The position numbers and the translations under genes were made by a program. From contig NZ_JAJEJQ010000001.1 in assembly GCF_021390575.1 (NCBI RefSeq), positions 992,001 to 1,056,000 on the forward strand: a stretch of DNA of 64,000 nucleotides. The letters are read 5' to 3'. This stretch comes from Paraburkholderia adhaesiva. GTDB taxonomy: Bacteria > Pseudomonadota > Gammaproteobacteria > Burkholderiales > Burkholderiaceae. Of the stretch, positions 17,967 through 27,405 are shown piece by piece; within the stretch, counting starts at the first letter, position 1, and every line of letters starts with the position of its first letter. The notes beneath the pieces were generated by a model that did not search any database, was not told the origin of the DNA, and saw nothing but the letters and a program-made list of their open reading frames with translations.

Positions 17967-18083
17967 ATGGATGTGCTGTGTATCGGGGGGCTGGCGGTCT
18001 TCGCCGCGCTCACATACGGACTGATCGCCGGTTGCGAGAAGCTCATGCAGTTCCGGAGATCGGATCGGGGAGCGCGCTCATGA
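17967..18083 (+). CDS. Small membrane protein preceding kdpF
   Basis: 38 residues (MDVLCIGGLAVFAALTYGLI then AGCEKLMQFRRS...) with one transmembrane helix. Its TGA overlaps the kdpF ATG (ATGA), so it is translationally coupled to the kdp operon. An in-frame ATG at 17952 is an alternative start. Comparable short helical ORFs occur ahead of kdpF in related proteobacteria; function unknown, possibly a Kdp accessory subunit. Confidence 0.65.
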   Translation: MDVLCIGGLAVFAALTYGLIAGCEKLMQFRRSDRGARS

Positions 18084-18172
18084 CCTGGATCCTGTGGTTA
18101 TCGGGGGCAGCGACGCTGTTGCTGTTCGTCTATCTCGTCCATGCGCTGCTGCGCGCGGAGGATATCGAATGA
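18080..18172 (+). CDS. kdpF: K+-transporting ATPase small subunit KdpF
   Basis: 30 residues (MTWILWLSGAATLLLFVYLV then [10 protein letters not shown]), the usual size and single-helix character of KdpF with its acidic C-terminus. KdpF stabilises the KdpFABC complex in the inner membrane. It overlaps the previous ORF and kdpA by ATGA junctions. Confidence 0.88.
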   Translation: MTWILWLSGAATLLLFVYLVHALLRAEDIE

Positions 18173-19974
18173 ACACCAACAATCTGCTGCAGACCGCAAT
18201 TTTCATCGTCGTTATGCTGGCGCTGGCCGTGCCGCTGGCGGGCTACCTCACGCGCGTGCTCGACGGACGCTCGCGTGTCGTACGCCTTTTCGCGCCCGTC
18301 GAGAACTTCCTCTATCGCGTGGCGGGCGTCGATCCGCAGACGGAGATGGACTGGAAGCACTATGCGTTCGCGACGATCTCGTTCAACGTGCTCGGCCTGT
18401 TTTTCCTTTACGTGCTGCTGCGCATTCAGGGCTGGCTGCCGGGCAATCCGCAGAGCTTCGGCCCGATGACCGTGGATGGCGCACTCAACACGGCTGTGAG
18501 CTTCGTCACCAACACGAACTGGCAGAACTACTCGCCCGAGCAGACCGTGAGCTACCTCACGCAGATGCTCGGCCTCACCGTGCAGAACTTCCTCTCGGCG
18601 GCGACGGGCATCGTGGTCGTGATCGCGCTGATCCGCGGTTTCGCGCGCCACTCGGCGAAGACGATCGGCAACTTCTGGGTCGATATCACGCGCACGACGC
18701 TCTATGTCCTCATCCCGATGTCGGCTGTCGTCGCTGCGCTCCTGATGAGTCAGGGGATGATCCAGAACTTCAAGGCCTATCAGGACGTCCCGGTTCTGCA
18801 GACGACCACGTATGCAGCGCCGAAGCTCGACGCGAAGGGTAATCCGGTAAAGGATGCGCAGGGTAACGCCGTCACGGTCGATACGAAGGTGACGACGCAG
18901 ACGCTCGCCATGGGTCCGGTCGCTTCGCAGGTTGCGATCAAGATGCTCGGTACCAACGGCGGCGGCTTCTTCAACGCGAATTCGGCGCATCCGTACGAGA
19001 ACCCGACGCCGTTCTCGAACTTCGTCGAAATGTTGGCCATCCTGATCATTCCGGCCGCGCTGTGTCTCGTGTTCGGCAATTTCGTGGCGGACCGGAGGCA
19101 GGGCGTCGCGGTGCTCGCGGTGATGACGATCGCGTTTGCGGTGGCAGTCGGCGGCGAACTGGCCGCGGAGCAGGCAGGCAATCCGATGTTCACTTCGCTC
19201 AACGTCGACCTGCACGCCAGCGCGCTGCAAGCGGGCGGCAACATGGAAGGCAAGGAAACGCGCTTCGGCATCGCGCAGACGGGCATCTTTGTCGTCACGA
19301 CCACCGCAGCTTCGTGCGGTGCCGTGAACGCGATGCACGACTCGCTCACGCCGCTCGGCGGGCTGATTCCGATGCTCTTCATCCAGCTCGGCGAAGTGAT
19401 TTTCGGCGGCGTCGGCTCGGGGCTCTACGGCATGCTCGTGTTCGCGATGCTCGCGGTGTTCGTCGCGGGTCTCATGATCGGCCGCACGCCCGAGTACGTC
19501 GGCAAAAAGATCGAAGCGTTCGAGATGAAGATGGTGTCGATCGCCATCTTGCTCACGCCGCTGCTCGTGCTCGTCGGCACGTCGATCGCTGTGCTGGTCG
19601 ATCCGGGCAAGGCCGGTATCGCCAATCCGGGCGCGCACGGTTTCTCGGAGATTCTCTACGCGTTCAGCTCGGCCGCGAACAACAACGGCAGTGCGTTCGC
19701 AGGGCTTTCGGTGAACACGCCGTTCTATAACTGGATGCTCGCCATCGCGATGTGGTTCGGCCGCTTCGGCACGCTCGTTCCGGTGCTCGCCATTGCAGGC
19801 TCGCTCGCCGGCAAGAAGCGTATCGCCGAATCCGTCGGCACGATGCCCACGCACGGCCCGCTCTTCGTCGTGCTGCTGCTCGGCACCGTGCTGCTCGTCG
19901 GCGCGCTGACCTACGTGCCCGCGCTCGCCCTCGGCCCCGGCGTCGAGCATCTGATCATGATGGGCGTGCACTGA
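18169..19974 (+). CDS. kdpA: K+-transporting ATPase subunit A
   Basis: 601 residues of multi-pass membrane protein, the ion-channel-like subunit that binds and translocates K+. The selectivity-loop-like segments [43 protein letters not shown] and [14 protein letters not shown] are the four conserved P-loop regions of KdpA. The ATG at 18169 overlaps the kdpF stop, confirming the start. Full family length. Confidence 0.97.
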   Translation: MNTNNLLQTAIFIVVMLALAVPLAGYLTRVLDGRSRVVRLFAPVENFLYRVAGVDPQTEMDWKHYAFATISFNVLGLFFLYVLLRIQGWLPGNPQSFGPMTVDGALNTAVSFVTNTNWQNYSPEQTVSYLTQMLGLTVQNFLSAATGIVVVIALIRGFARHSAKTIGNFWVDITRTTLYVLIPMSAVVAALLMSQGMIQNFKAYQDVPVLQTTTYAAPKLDAKGNPVKDAQGNAVTVDTKVTTQTLAMGPVASQVAIKMLGTNGGGFFNANSAHPYENPTPFSNFVEMLAILIIPAALCLVFGNFVADRRQGVAVLAVMTIAFAVAVGGELAAEQAGNPMFTSLNVDLHASALQAGGNMEGKETRFGIAQTGIFVVTTTAASCGAVNAMHDSLTPLGGLIPMLFIQLGEVIFGGVGSGLYGMLVFAMLAVFVAGLMIGRTPEYVGKKIEAFEMKMVSIAILLTPLLVLVGTSIAVLVDPGKAGIANPGAHGFSEILYAFSSAANNNGSAFAGLSVNTPFYNWMLAIAMWFGRFGTLVPVLAIAGSLAGKKRIAESVGTMPTHGPLFVVLLLGTVLLVGALTYVPALALGPGVEHLIMMGVH

Positions 19975-19991
19975 ACAAGGACTTGACCAAC

Positions 19992-22106
19992 ATGACTCAA
20001 CATAGTGCTACACGGTCCATGTTCGATCCGGCGCTCGTGCGTCCGGCTATCGTGGATTCGTTCAGGAAACTCAAGCCGCGCACGCAGTTGCGCAATCCCG
20101 TGATGTTCTGCGTGTACGTCGGCAGCGTGCTCACGACGATCCTCTGGATCGCTGCGCTCATGGGCCAGGCGGAAGCACCCGCGGGCTTCATTCTCGCCGT
20201 CGCGTTGTGGCTGTGGTTCACGGTCCTCTTCGCGAACTTCGCCGAAGCGCTCGCGGAAGGGCGCTCGAAGGCGCAGGCCGCGTCGCTGCGTCAGGCCAAG
20301 CGCGATGTGATGGCGAAGAAGCTCGGCGAGCCGCATCCGAAGGCGCCGATCCGCATCATGACCGCTACGGATCTGCGCCGCGGCGACGTCGTGCTCGTCG
20401 AAACGGGCGACACGATTCCCGCCGATGGCGAAGTGATCGAAGGCGTCGCATCGGTGGACGAATCGGCGATCACGGGCGAATCCGCGCCGGTGATCCGCGA
20501 GTCGGGCGGCGATTTCTCGTCGGTGACGGGCGGCACGCGCGTGCTCTCCGACTGGATCGTCGTGCGCGTTACGGCCAATCCCGGCGAGGCGTTCCTCGAC
20601 CGCATGATCGCCATGGTGGAAGGCGCGAAGCGCCAGAAGACGCCCAACGAGATCGCGCTCACGATTCTGCTCGTCGCGTTGACCATCGTGATGCTGCTTG
20701 CCACGGCGACGCTCCTGCCGTTCTCGATGTTCTCCGTCGAAGCCGCGAAGATGGGCCACGTCGTCACGATCACGGCGCTCGTCGCGCTGCTCGTGTGCCT
20801 GATTCCGACCACCATCGGCGGGCTGCTTTCGGCAATCGGCGTCGCGGGCATGAGCCGCATGATGCAGGCCAACGTAATTGCGACGTCGGGCCGCGCGGTG
20901 GAAGCCGCGGGCGACGTGGACGTGCTGCTGCTCGACAAGACCGGCACGATTACGCTCGGCAATCGCCAGGCATCGGCGTTCATCGCAGCGCCTGGCGTGA
21001 CCGAGGAAGCGCTCGCGGACGCCGCGCAACTCGCCTCGCTCTCCGACGAAACGCCGGAAGGCCGCAGCATCGTCGTGCTCGCGAAGCAGCGCTTCAACAT
21101 TCGCCAGCGCGACATGGCGACGCTGCATCCGACGTTCCTCGCGTTCAGCGCGCAAACGCGCATGAGCGGCGTGGACCTTTCGCCCGAAGGGACCGCACCC
21201 GGCACGCACGGCCGCGAGATCCGCAAGGGCGCAGCCGATGCGGTCAAGCACCACGTCGAAGCCAACGGCGGCCGCTTTCCGGCCGAAGTGGAAACAGCCG
21301 TCGACGATGTCGCGCGTCGCGGCAGTACGCCGCTTGTGGTCGCACACCGCGTGCAGGAAGGCGGGGCGCAGGTGCTCGGCGTGATCGAACTGAAGGACGT
21401 CGTGAAGGGCGGCATCAAGGAGCGCTTCGCCGAACTGCGCAAGATGGGCATCAAGACCGTGATGGTCACGGGCGACAACCGTCTGACCGCCGCGGCGATC
21501 GCTGCCGAAGCGGGCGTGGACGATTTTCTCGCCCAGGCCACGCCGGAGACGAAGCTCGCAACGATCCGCGAGCACCAGGCTCAGGGCAAGCTCGTCGCGA
21601 TGACCGGCGACGGCACCAACGACGCGCCGGCGCTCGCACAGGCCGACGTCGCGGTGGCGATGAACACCGGCACGCAGGCCGCGAAGGAAGCGGGCAACAT
21701 GGTCGATCTCGACTCGAACCCGACGAAGCTCATCGAGATCGTCGAGATCGGCAAGCAGATGCTGATGACGCGCGGCTCGCTCACGACGTTCTCGATCGCC
21801 AACGACGTCGCGAAGTACTTCGCGATCATCCCGGCGGCGTTTGCGACCACGTATCCGCAGTTGAACGCGCTCAACGTGATGCATCTTGCGACGCCTGCTT
21901 CTGCGATCCTTTCGGCGGTTATTTTCAACGCGCTCATCATCGTGCTGCTGATTCCGCTGGCGTTGAAGGGCGTGAAGTACCGGCCGCTCGGCGCCGCAAT
22001 CCTGTTGCGCCGCAATCTGCTGGTCTATGGCCTCGGCGGGATTCTCGTGCCGTTCGTCGGGATCAAGCTGATCGACATGGTGCTCGCCGCGTTCGGCTGG
22101 GTCTGA
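19992..22106 (+). CDS. kdpB: K+-transporting ATPase ATP-binding subunit B
   Basis: 704-residue P-type ATPase starting at the ATG at 19992, 17 bases after kdpA. It has the actuator TGES (AITGESAPV), the phosphorylation motif [11 protein letters not shown], and the hinge [43 protein letters not shown]. It hydrolyses ATP to drive high-affinity K+ import. The order A-B-C is standard. Confidence 0.97.
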   Translation: MTQHSATRSMFDPALVRPAIVDSFRKLKPRTQLRNPVMFCVYVGSVLTTILWIAALMGQAEAPAGFILAVALWLWFTVLFANFAEALAEGRSKAQAASLRQAKRDVMAKKLGEPHPKAPIRIMTATDLRRGDVVLVETGDTIPADGEVIEGVASVDESAITGESAPVIRESGGDFSSVTGGTRVLSDWIVVRVTANPGEAFLDRMIAMVEGAKRQKTPNEIALTILLVALTIVMLLATATLLPFSMFSVEAAKMGHVVTITALVALLVCLIPTTIGGLLSAIGVAGMSRMMQANVIATSGRAVEAAGDVDVLLLDKTGTITLGNRQASAFIAAPGVTEEALADAAQLASLSDETPEGRSIVVLAKQRFNIRQRDMATLHPTFLAFSAQTRMSGVDLSPEGTAPGTHGREIRKGAADAVKHHVEANGGRFPAEVETAVDDVARRGSTPLVVAHRVQEGGAQVLGVIELKDVVKGGIKERFAELRKMGIKTVMVTGDNRLTAAAIAAEAGVDDFLAQATPETKLATIREHQAQGKLVAMTGDGTNDAPALAQADVAVAMNTGTQAAKEAGNMVDLDSNPTKLIEIVEIGKQMLMTRGSLTTFSIANDVAKYFAIIPAAFATTYPQLNALNVMHLATPASAILSAVIFNALIIVLLIPLALKGVKYRPLGAAILLRRNLLVYGLGGILVPFVGIKLIDMVLAAFGWV

Positions 22107-22145
22107 TCCACACGCGACTTAATCGACGCCTATTCGGGAAAAAAC

Positions 22146-22736
22146 ATGAAATCGTTGCTGTTTCCTCTGATCCGTCCGGTCATCGTGATCTTCGCCGTGT
22201 TGACGGCGCTCACGGGACTCGCGTATCCGGCCGTGATGACCGTGTTCGGTCAGGCTGTCTTCCACCACCAGGCCAACGGCAGCCTCGTTGAAGTCGGCGG
22301 CAAGGTGGTCGGGTCCGAACTGATCGGCCAGCAGTTCGACGCGCCGCAGTACTTCTGGGGCCGTCTCTCGGCCACGACGCCGAATCCGTACAACGCGGCC
22401 AATTCGGGCGGCTCGAACCTGGGCCCGACCAACCCGGCGCTGGCTGACGAAGTCAAAGGGCGCATCGCCGCGCTCAAGGCCGCGGGCACCGACGTCTCGC
22501 AACCGATTCCGGCGGACCTCGTGACGTCGTCGGGCAGCGGACTCGATCCCGAGATCTCGCCCGCTGCGGCGGCTTATCAGGTCGAGCGCGTCGCGAAGGC
22601 GCGCCACCTGAACCTGTCCGATGTGCAGGCGCTCGTGGACCGCTATACGAAGGGCCGCCAGTTCGGCGTGCTCGGAGAGCCGCGCGTGAACGTGCTTGCG
22701 CTGAATCTTGCGCTCGACGGTAAAGAGGCTGACTGA
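22146..22736 (+). CDS. kdpC: K+-transporting ATPase subunit C
   Basis: 196 residues with one N-terminal membrane helix and a periplasmic domain. [55 protein letters not shown] and [21 protein letters not shown] are family signatures. KdpC is an assembly/catalytic chaperone of the pump. It is followed by a 14-bp hairpin (22765-22799) before kdpD. Confidence 0.96.
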   Translation: MKSLLFPLIRPVIVIFAVLTALTGLAYPAVMTVFGQAVFHHQANGSLVEVGGKVVGSELIGQQFDAPQYFWGRLSATTPNPYNAANSGGSNLGPTNPALADEVKGRIAALKAAGTDVSQPIPADLVTSSGSGLDPEISPAAAAYQVERVAKARHLNLSDVQALVDRYTKGRQFGVLGEPRVNVLALNLALDGKEAD

Positions 22737-22764
22737 CGAGGCCGACTGAGCGCGTATCAACCCG

Positions 22765-22799
22765 AACCGCACGCCGCGCGTCCTTCGCGGCGTGCGGTT
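22765..22799 (+). terminator. 14-bp hairpin between kdpC and kdpD
   Basis: Perfect inverted repeat AACCGCACGCCGCG/CGCGGCGTGCGGTT (22765-22778 with 22786-22799) with a 7-base loop and a short TTT tail. It may be a leaky terminator that lowers kdpDE relative to kdpFABC, or an mRNA 3'-end stabiliser. Confidence 0.6.
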
Positions 22800-22905
22800 T
22801 GCCATTCCGGCGCCGCGGTGAGACGATCAACGTGCTGCACGCCCGCGCTTCAAGCATGAAAGACGCGAGACCAGCCGAGGCGCCAATTACACCGAGCCTA
22901 ACCGA

Positions 22906-25863
22906 ATGAACCGTCCCGATCCCGACGAACTGCTCGATCGACTCCAGCGCGACGAGGAAAAGCGCCGCCGCGGCAAGCTGAAGATTTTCTTTGGCGCGTC
23001 GGCGGGCGTCGGCAAGACCTATGCGATGCTGCAGGCCGCGCGCCGCCGCGACGAGGAGGGCGTTGACGTCGTCGTGGGTATCGTCGAGACGCATGGGCGC
23101 AGCGAAACCGCGGCGCTCACGAACGGCCTCGACGTGCTGCCGCGCGCGCAGATCGCATACCGCGGCCGCACGCTCGCCGAGTTCGACCTCGACGCGGCGC
23201 TCGCGCGCAAGCCGCAACTCGTGCTCGTCGATGAACTCGCGCACTCGAACGTGCAGGGCGCGCGCCACATGAAGCGCTGGCAGGACGTGTACGAGTTGCT
23301 CGACGCGGGTATCGACGTCTACACGACCGTCAACGTCCAGCACCTCGAAAGCCTCAACGATGTGGTCGGCCAGATCACGGGCATTCGCGTCTGGGAGACG
23401 GTGCCCGACCGCGTGTTCGACAGCGCCGACGAAGTGACGCTCGTCGACCTGCCCGCCGAGGAACTGCTCGACCGAATGCGCGACGGCAAGGTGTACTTGC
23501 CGGCGCAAGCCGAGCGCGCGGTGCGCAACTTCTTTCGCAAGGGCAATCTGATCGCGCTGCGCGAGCTGGCGCTGCGCCGCACGGCCGACCGCGTCGACGC
23601 GCAGATGCGCGAGTATCGCGCCGACCGTTCGATCCAGCATGTGTGGCAGGCGCGCGAGCGGCTGCTCGTGTGCATCGGCCCAGGCCCCGAGGCGAACGCG
23701 CTCGTGCGCGCGGCCGCGCGCCTCGCCGTGAGCCTGAAGGCCGACTGGATCGCTGTCTATGTCGAAACGCCGAAGCTCCAGCGCCTGCCCGATGCAATCC
23801 GCGAACGCACGCTCGGCGCGCTGAAACTCGCGTCCGAAATGGGCGCGGAGACCACGACGCTAGCGGGCGAGGACGCGGCGACGACGCTCGTTGGCTATGC
23901 GCGTCTGCGCAACGTGTCGAAGCTCGTGGCGGGCGCAACGCTACGCACGGGGTTCTCGCGCTGGCTGCGCCGGCCCTTCGGCGAGCGGCTCGCGGAAAAG
24001 GCGGGTGACGTCGATCTCACGCTCGTGCGCGCGCTGGCTGGTGAGGCCGGTGCCAGGACGGGCGACGCTTCGGCCACGGGCACGGCGTCGCGCGCCGCCA
24101 ACGCGTGGCGCGACGCGCTGTTCGCGGGCGGTGACCGCTCGCCGCCGCGTGCCTACGCTGCGGCGCTCGTGATCTGCGCGTGCATCACGCTCGTCGCGAA
24201 CCAGTTGATCGACCGCATCGACCTCACGAATCTCGTGATGCTGTATCTGCTCGGCGTGATCTTCACGGCGACGAAGCTCGGGCGCGGACCCGGCGTGATG
24301 CTCTCGTTCGTGAGCATCGCGGCCTTCGACTTCTTTTTCGTGCCGCCGCGCATGTCGCTCTCCGTGAGCGACACGCAGTACCTGTTGACCTTTGTGGGCA
24401 TGCTGCTCACGTCGCTCGTGATCAGCCATCTCACATCGAGCCTGCGCCGCGAAGCGAGCGTCGCGCAGCGGCGCGAGCAGCGCACCGGCGCGATGTACGC
24501 GATGGCGCGCGAACTCGCAGCGGCGCTTACCACGGAGCAGATCGTCGCGATCGGCAGCCGCCACGTGAGCGAGGTGTTCGGCGCGCGCGTGGCGATCCTG
24601 CTGCCGGACAGCGTGGACAAGGTGCAGCAGAAGATCGAAGAGCCCGATCCGCAGACCATGCTCGATGCGCCGAGCGTCGACCTCGACGTGGGCCAGTGGG
24701 TCTACGACCAGCAAAAGCCCGCGGGCAACGGCACCGACACGCTGCCGGCGGCGGTGGCGCGCTATCAGCCGCTCAAGGCGCCGATGCGCACGCGCGGCGT
24801 GCTGGCGGTCGTCACGCGTGACGCGCGCGAACTGCAGGTGCCCGAGCAACAGCGCATGTTCGACGCGTTCGCGGCGCAGATCGCGCTCGCGCTCGAACGC
24901 GTGCACTACGTCGATATCGCCCGCGATGCGCTCGTCAACATGGAATCGGAGCGGCTGCGCAATTCCCTCCTGTCGGCGATTTCGCACGATCTGCGCACGC
25001 CGCTCACGGCGATCGTCGGGTTTTCGTCAATGCTTGCGAACACGCAGACGCCGGGCTCGCGTGTCGACGAGCGAGCGGGCGAACTGATCGAATCGATCCA
25101 CGACGAGGCGCTGCGCATGACCGGCATCGTCACGAACCTGCTCGACATGGCGCGGCTGCAGGCGGGCAGCCTCAAGCTGAACCGGCAATGGACGCTGCTC
25201 GAAGAAACGGTGGGCGCCGCGCTGGCGGCATGCCGGCGCGTGCTGGCGCGGCATCCGGTGCAGGTGTCGCTCGAAGAGGGGCTGCCGCTGCTGCATCTCG
25301 ACGCCGTGCTGATGGAACGCCTCTTCTCGAATCTGCTCGAAAACGCCGCGAAATACACGTCGCCCGATACGCCGCTCGTGATCGGCGCGCGCCGCGTGGA
25401 GACCGGTGGCCAGCCGTTCGTGCGCGTGACGATCGACGACAACGGGCCGGGCTTGCCACCCGGCATGGGCGAGCGCGTCTTCGAGAAGTTCACGCGCGGC
25501 GAGAAGGAGTCAGCGAAGCCCGGTATCGGCCTTGGGCTCGCGATCTGCCGCGCGATCGTGGAGGCGCACGGCGGTACAATCGGCGCGACCAATCGCACGG
25601 ACGACGCGGGCCGCGTGCTCGGCGCTACGTTCTGGTTCTCGCTGCCTGTGGAGTTGCCGCCGCCGCCGCCCGCGGACGAGGTAGCGCCCGACGCGTCGGT
25701 CCACGGCGAGGAACTGTCGCGAGCCGCACGGCTCGTAGACGAGGGCGCTGACGCCGACTCACACAGGCATGTGGCGGATGCGGCGCATCGCGGCGCGCCG
25801 GCGTCTGTCGAACCTCAACGCGATGAACTGAAACCTGCCGATTCGAAGCCTTCCCATGAGTGA
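22906..25863 (+). CDS. kdpD: Sensor histidine kinase KdpD
   Basis: 985 residues. Domains in order: N-terminal KdpD sensor domain with Walker A GASAGVGKT (30-38), USP-like domain (about 250-365), a four-helix membrane segment (about 420-520), GAF-like region, HisKA with phosphoacceptor His694 in SHDLRTPLTAIVGFSS, and HATPase (LLENAAKYT, DDNGPGLPPG, GIGLGLAICRAI). It senses low K+/turgor and phosphorylates KdpE. Beyond the ATPase domain there is an unusual ~75-residue Pro- and acid-rich tail. Its last 8 bases overlap kdpE. Confidence 0.96.
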   Translation: MNRPDPDELLDRLQRDEEKRRRGKLKIFFGASAGVGKTYAMLQAARRRDEEGVDVVVGIVETHGRSETAALTNGLDVLPRAQIAYRGRTLAEFDLDAALARKPQLVLVDELAHSNVQGARHMKRWQDVYELLDAGIDVYTTVNVQHLESLNDVVGQITGIRVWETVPDRVFDSADEVTLVDLPAEELLDRMRDGKVYLPAQAERAVRNFFRKGNLIALRELALRRTADRVDAQMREYRADRSIQHVWQARERLLVCIGPGPEANALVRAAARLAVSLKADWIAVYVETPKLQRLPDAIRERTLGALKLASEMGAETTTLAGEDAATTLVGYARLRNVSKLVAGATLRTGFSRWLRRPFGERLAEKAGDVDLTLVRALAGEAGARTGDASATGTASRAANAWRDALFAGGDRSPPRAYAAALVICACITLVANQLIDRIDLTNLVMLYLLGVIFTATKLGRGPGVMLSFVSIAAFDFFFVPPRMSLSVSDTQYLLTFVGMLLTSLVISHLTSSLRREASVAQRREQRTGAMYAMARELAAALTTEQIVAIGSRHVSEVFGARVAILLPDSVDKVQQKIEEPDPQTMLDAPSVDLDVGQWVYDQQKPAGNGTDTLPAAVARYQPLKAPMRTRGVLAVVTRDARELQVPEQQRMFDAFAAQIALALERVHYVDIARDALVNMESERLRNSLLSAISHDLRTPLTAIVGFSSMLANTQTPGSRVDERAGELIESIHDEALRMTGIVTNLLDMARLQAGSLKLNRQWTLLEETVGAALAACRRVLARHPVQVSLEEGLPLLHLDAVLMERLFSNLLENAAKYTSPDTPLVIGARRVETGGQPFVRVTIDDNGPGLPPGMGERVFEKFTRGEKESAKPGIGLGLAICRAIVEAHGGTIGATNRTDDAGRVLGATFWFSLPVELPPPPPADEVAPDASVHGEELSRAARLVDEGADADSHRHVADAAHRGAPASVEPQRDELKPADSKPSHE

Positions 25864-26554
25864 TCCGAGTGTCGCCGTCGTCCTGATCGAAGACGAAAAG
25901 CAGATTCGCCGCTTCGTGCGGGCGTCGCTGGAGGGCGAGGGGATGGTCGTCCACGACGCCGAGACGGGTAAGCAGGGTCTCGTCGAAGCCGCCACGCGCA
26001 AGCCGGATCTCGTGATCGTCGACCTCGGCCTGCCCGATACCGACGGCCTCGACGTGATCCGCGAACTGCGCGGCTGGAGCGATCTGCCGGTAATCGTGCT
26101 TTCGGCGCGCACCCAGGAAGCCGAGAAAGTGGCCGCGCTAGATGCGGGCGCCGACGACTACCTCACCAAACCGTTCGGCGTCTCCGAGTTGCTCGCGCGG
26201 ATCCGCGCGCAACTGCGGCGGCGCAATCGCGGCGGCGCGAACGAAGCGCCGCAGGTGCGCTTCGGCGACATCACCGTCGATCTCGGCCTGCGCCAGGTCA
26301 CGCGCGCGGGTGCGGCGGTCCACCTGACGCCCATCGAATACCGCCTGCTCGCGACGCTCGTGCGCGACGCGGGCCGCGTGCTGACGCACCGGCAACTGCT
26401 GCGCGAGGTGTGGGGACCGTCGCACGTGGAGAGCAGCCATTATCTGCGGATCTATATGGCGCATTTGCGCCAGAAACTCGAACACGATCCCGCCCAGCCA
26501 GAACATATCGTCACGGAGACCGGTGTCGGCTATCGGCTAGTGGGCGCGCAATAG
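25856..26554 (+). CDS. kdpE: Response regulator KdpE
   Basis: 232-residue OmpR/PhoB-type regulator: receiver domain with the acidic pocket E12-D13, phosphoacceptor Asp56 and Lys near 108, then a winged-helix DNA-binding domain ([25 protein letters not shown]..., [11 protein letters not shown]). It activates kdpFABC transcription when phosphorylated by KdpD. Start overlaps the kdpD stop, so the pair is translationally coupled. Confidence 0.96.
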   Translation: MSDPSVAVVLIEDEKQIRRFVRASLEGEGMVVHDAETGKQGLVEAATRKPDLVIVDLGLPDTDGLDVIRELRGWSDLPVIVLSARTQEAEKVAALDAGADDYLTKPFGVSELLARIRAQLRRRNRGGANEAPQVRFGDITVDLGLRQVTRAGAAVHLTPIEYRLLATLVRDAGRVLTHRQLLREVWGPSHVESSHYLRIYMAHLRQKLEHDPAQPEHIVTETGVGYRLVGAQ

Positions 26555-26594
26555 CGCCCGTAGCGCGCGTGGCGTACGAGAAGGGGAATGCCGC

Positions 26595-26600
26595 TATAAT
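26595..26600 (+). promoter_or_regulatory. TATAAT -10 element for the guanidine riboswitch/gdx transcript
   Basis: A perfect TATAAT lies about 10 bases before the first riboswitch stem, placing transcription start near 26607, just at the start of the aptamer. No convincing -35 is visible. Confidence 0.55.
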
Positions 26601-26609
26601 TTCGGGACA

Positions 26610-26652
26610 GCAAGGACGACCTTGCCATCCATCTTCACTCGGGGACGGCCCC
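26610..26652 (+). promoter_or_regulatory. Guanidine-II (mini-ykkC) riboswitch
   Basis: Two short hairpins with ACGR loops: GCAAGG-ACGA-CCTTGC at 26610-26625 and GGGG-ACGG-CCCC at 26641-26652, separated by 15 bases. This is the defining architecture of the guanidine-II class, where two ACGR loops dock and bind guanidinium. The ribosome-binding GGAG (26662-26665) follows about 10 bases after the second stem, consistent with control of translation. The downstream gene is a Gdx-type guanidinium exporter, the classic partner. Confidence 0.93.
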
Positions 26653-26673
26653 ATTTTTCGTGGAGCGTCTCCG

Positions 26674-26994
26674 ATGTCCTGGTTTCTTCTTTTCCTCGCT
26701 GGCCTGCTCGAAGTGGTGTGGGCCGCCGGTCTCAAGTCTTCCGAAGGATTTTCGCGGCTGTGGCCGTCCGTGTTGACGATCACGTCCGCGCTCGGCAGTT
26801 TCGGCTTGCTCACGCTTGCGATGCGCCATTTGCCGCTCGGCACGGCTTACGCCGTGTGGACCGGCATCGGCGCGGTGGGCGCGTTCGTGTTCGGCGTCAT
26901 CGCGATGGGCGAAACGCTCAGCGCTGCACGCGTGGCGAGTGCCGCGCTGATCGTGCTCGGGCTGGTGGGGCTCAAGTTGTCGTCGTCGGCGTGA
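26674..26994 (+). CDS. gdx: Guanidinium exporter of the SMR family (Gdx/SugE)
   Basis: 106 residues with four membrane helices. The conserved Glu13 in [13 protein letters not shown], and the GxKxSxG-type segment after it, distinguish the Gdx/SugE subtype from drug-exporting EmrE-like SMR proteins. [14 protein letters not shown] is the helix-3 signature. It exchanges guanidinium for protons across the inner membrane as a dual-topology dimer. The ATG at 26674 follows GGAG and a guanidine-II riboswitch, which independently supports the function. Confidence 0.93.
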   Translation: MSWFLLFLAGLLEVVWAAGLKSSEGFSRLWPSVLTITSALGSFGLLTLAMRHLPLGTAYAVWTGIGAVGAFVFGVIAMGETLSAARVASAALIVLGLVGLKLSSSA

Positions 26995-27072
26995 GCCGGC
27001 TTCGTGGTCGCTTCGTGTCACTTCGTTGTCGCATCTTCCGCAAACCGCGGGTGGCGCCGCATCGGGCGTGAC

Positions 27073-27078
27073 TATAAT
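27073..27078 (+). promoter_or_regulatory. TATAAT -10 element for the DUF4126 transcript
   Basis: A perfect TATAAT in the 411-base gap after gdx. A transcript from here would have a ~320-base leader containing the hairpin array at 27207-27394. The -35 region is unconvincing. Confidence 0.4.
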
Positions 27079-27206
27079 GGAGCCGTTGTATCCCGATAGC
27101 TGGCCGCTCCGGTAGCGCGGTCAGCGTTAGCCGCCCCGGGGTCCGGGTACGTACAGTCCGGGTCCAGGACTGATGCCGCGAGAGCGCCCGTCTGCGCTGC
27201 GCGAGT

Positions 27207-27394
27207 TTTGCATGGGACCCGATCAAGCGCCAACCCGGGTCGACAGCTTTGCATGGGACCCGAGTAAGTGCTCTGCATGGGGCTGGAGTAAGCGCTGAAG
27301 CGCTAACTCCAGCCGACAGCTAAAGCGCCAACCCGGGTCGACAGCTTTGCATGGGACCCGAGTAAGCGCTAAAGCGCCAACTCGGGTCGACAGG
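27207..27394 (+). repeat. Array of four covarying hairpin repeats, one nested in another, ahead of the DUF4126 RBS
   Basis: Unit A (27207-27246) has arms GACCCG/CGGGTC but a shortened core. Unit B is split: left half 27248-27272, right half 27321-27344. Unit C (27273-27319; arms GGCTGGAGT/ACTCCAGCC, inner AGCGCT-GA-AGCGCT) lies inside the loop of B and is flanked by GCT on both sides. Unit D (27346-27393) has arms GACCCGAGT/ACTCGGGTC. Every complete unit begins with TGCATGGG and ends with GACAG. D runs into AGGAGG, the ribosome-binding site at 27392. Confidence 0.9.
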
Positions 27395-27405
27395 AGGCAG
27401 CCATC

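Noticed and set aside
18130..19971. Minus-strand ORF of 613 codons over kdpA
   Set aside because: Composition is Arg/His/Glu-rich with no domain; it mirrors kdpA codons.
27207..27394. Insertion sequence or CRISPR
   Set aside because: No transposase or spacer-repeat structure; the unit is a short hairpin. Reported instead as a hairpin repeat family.
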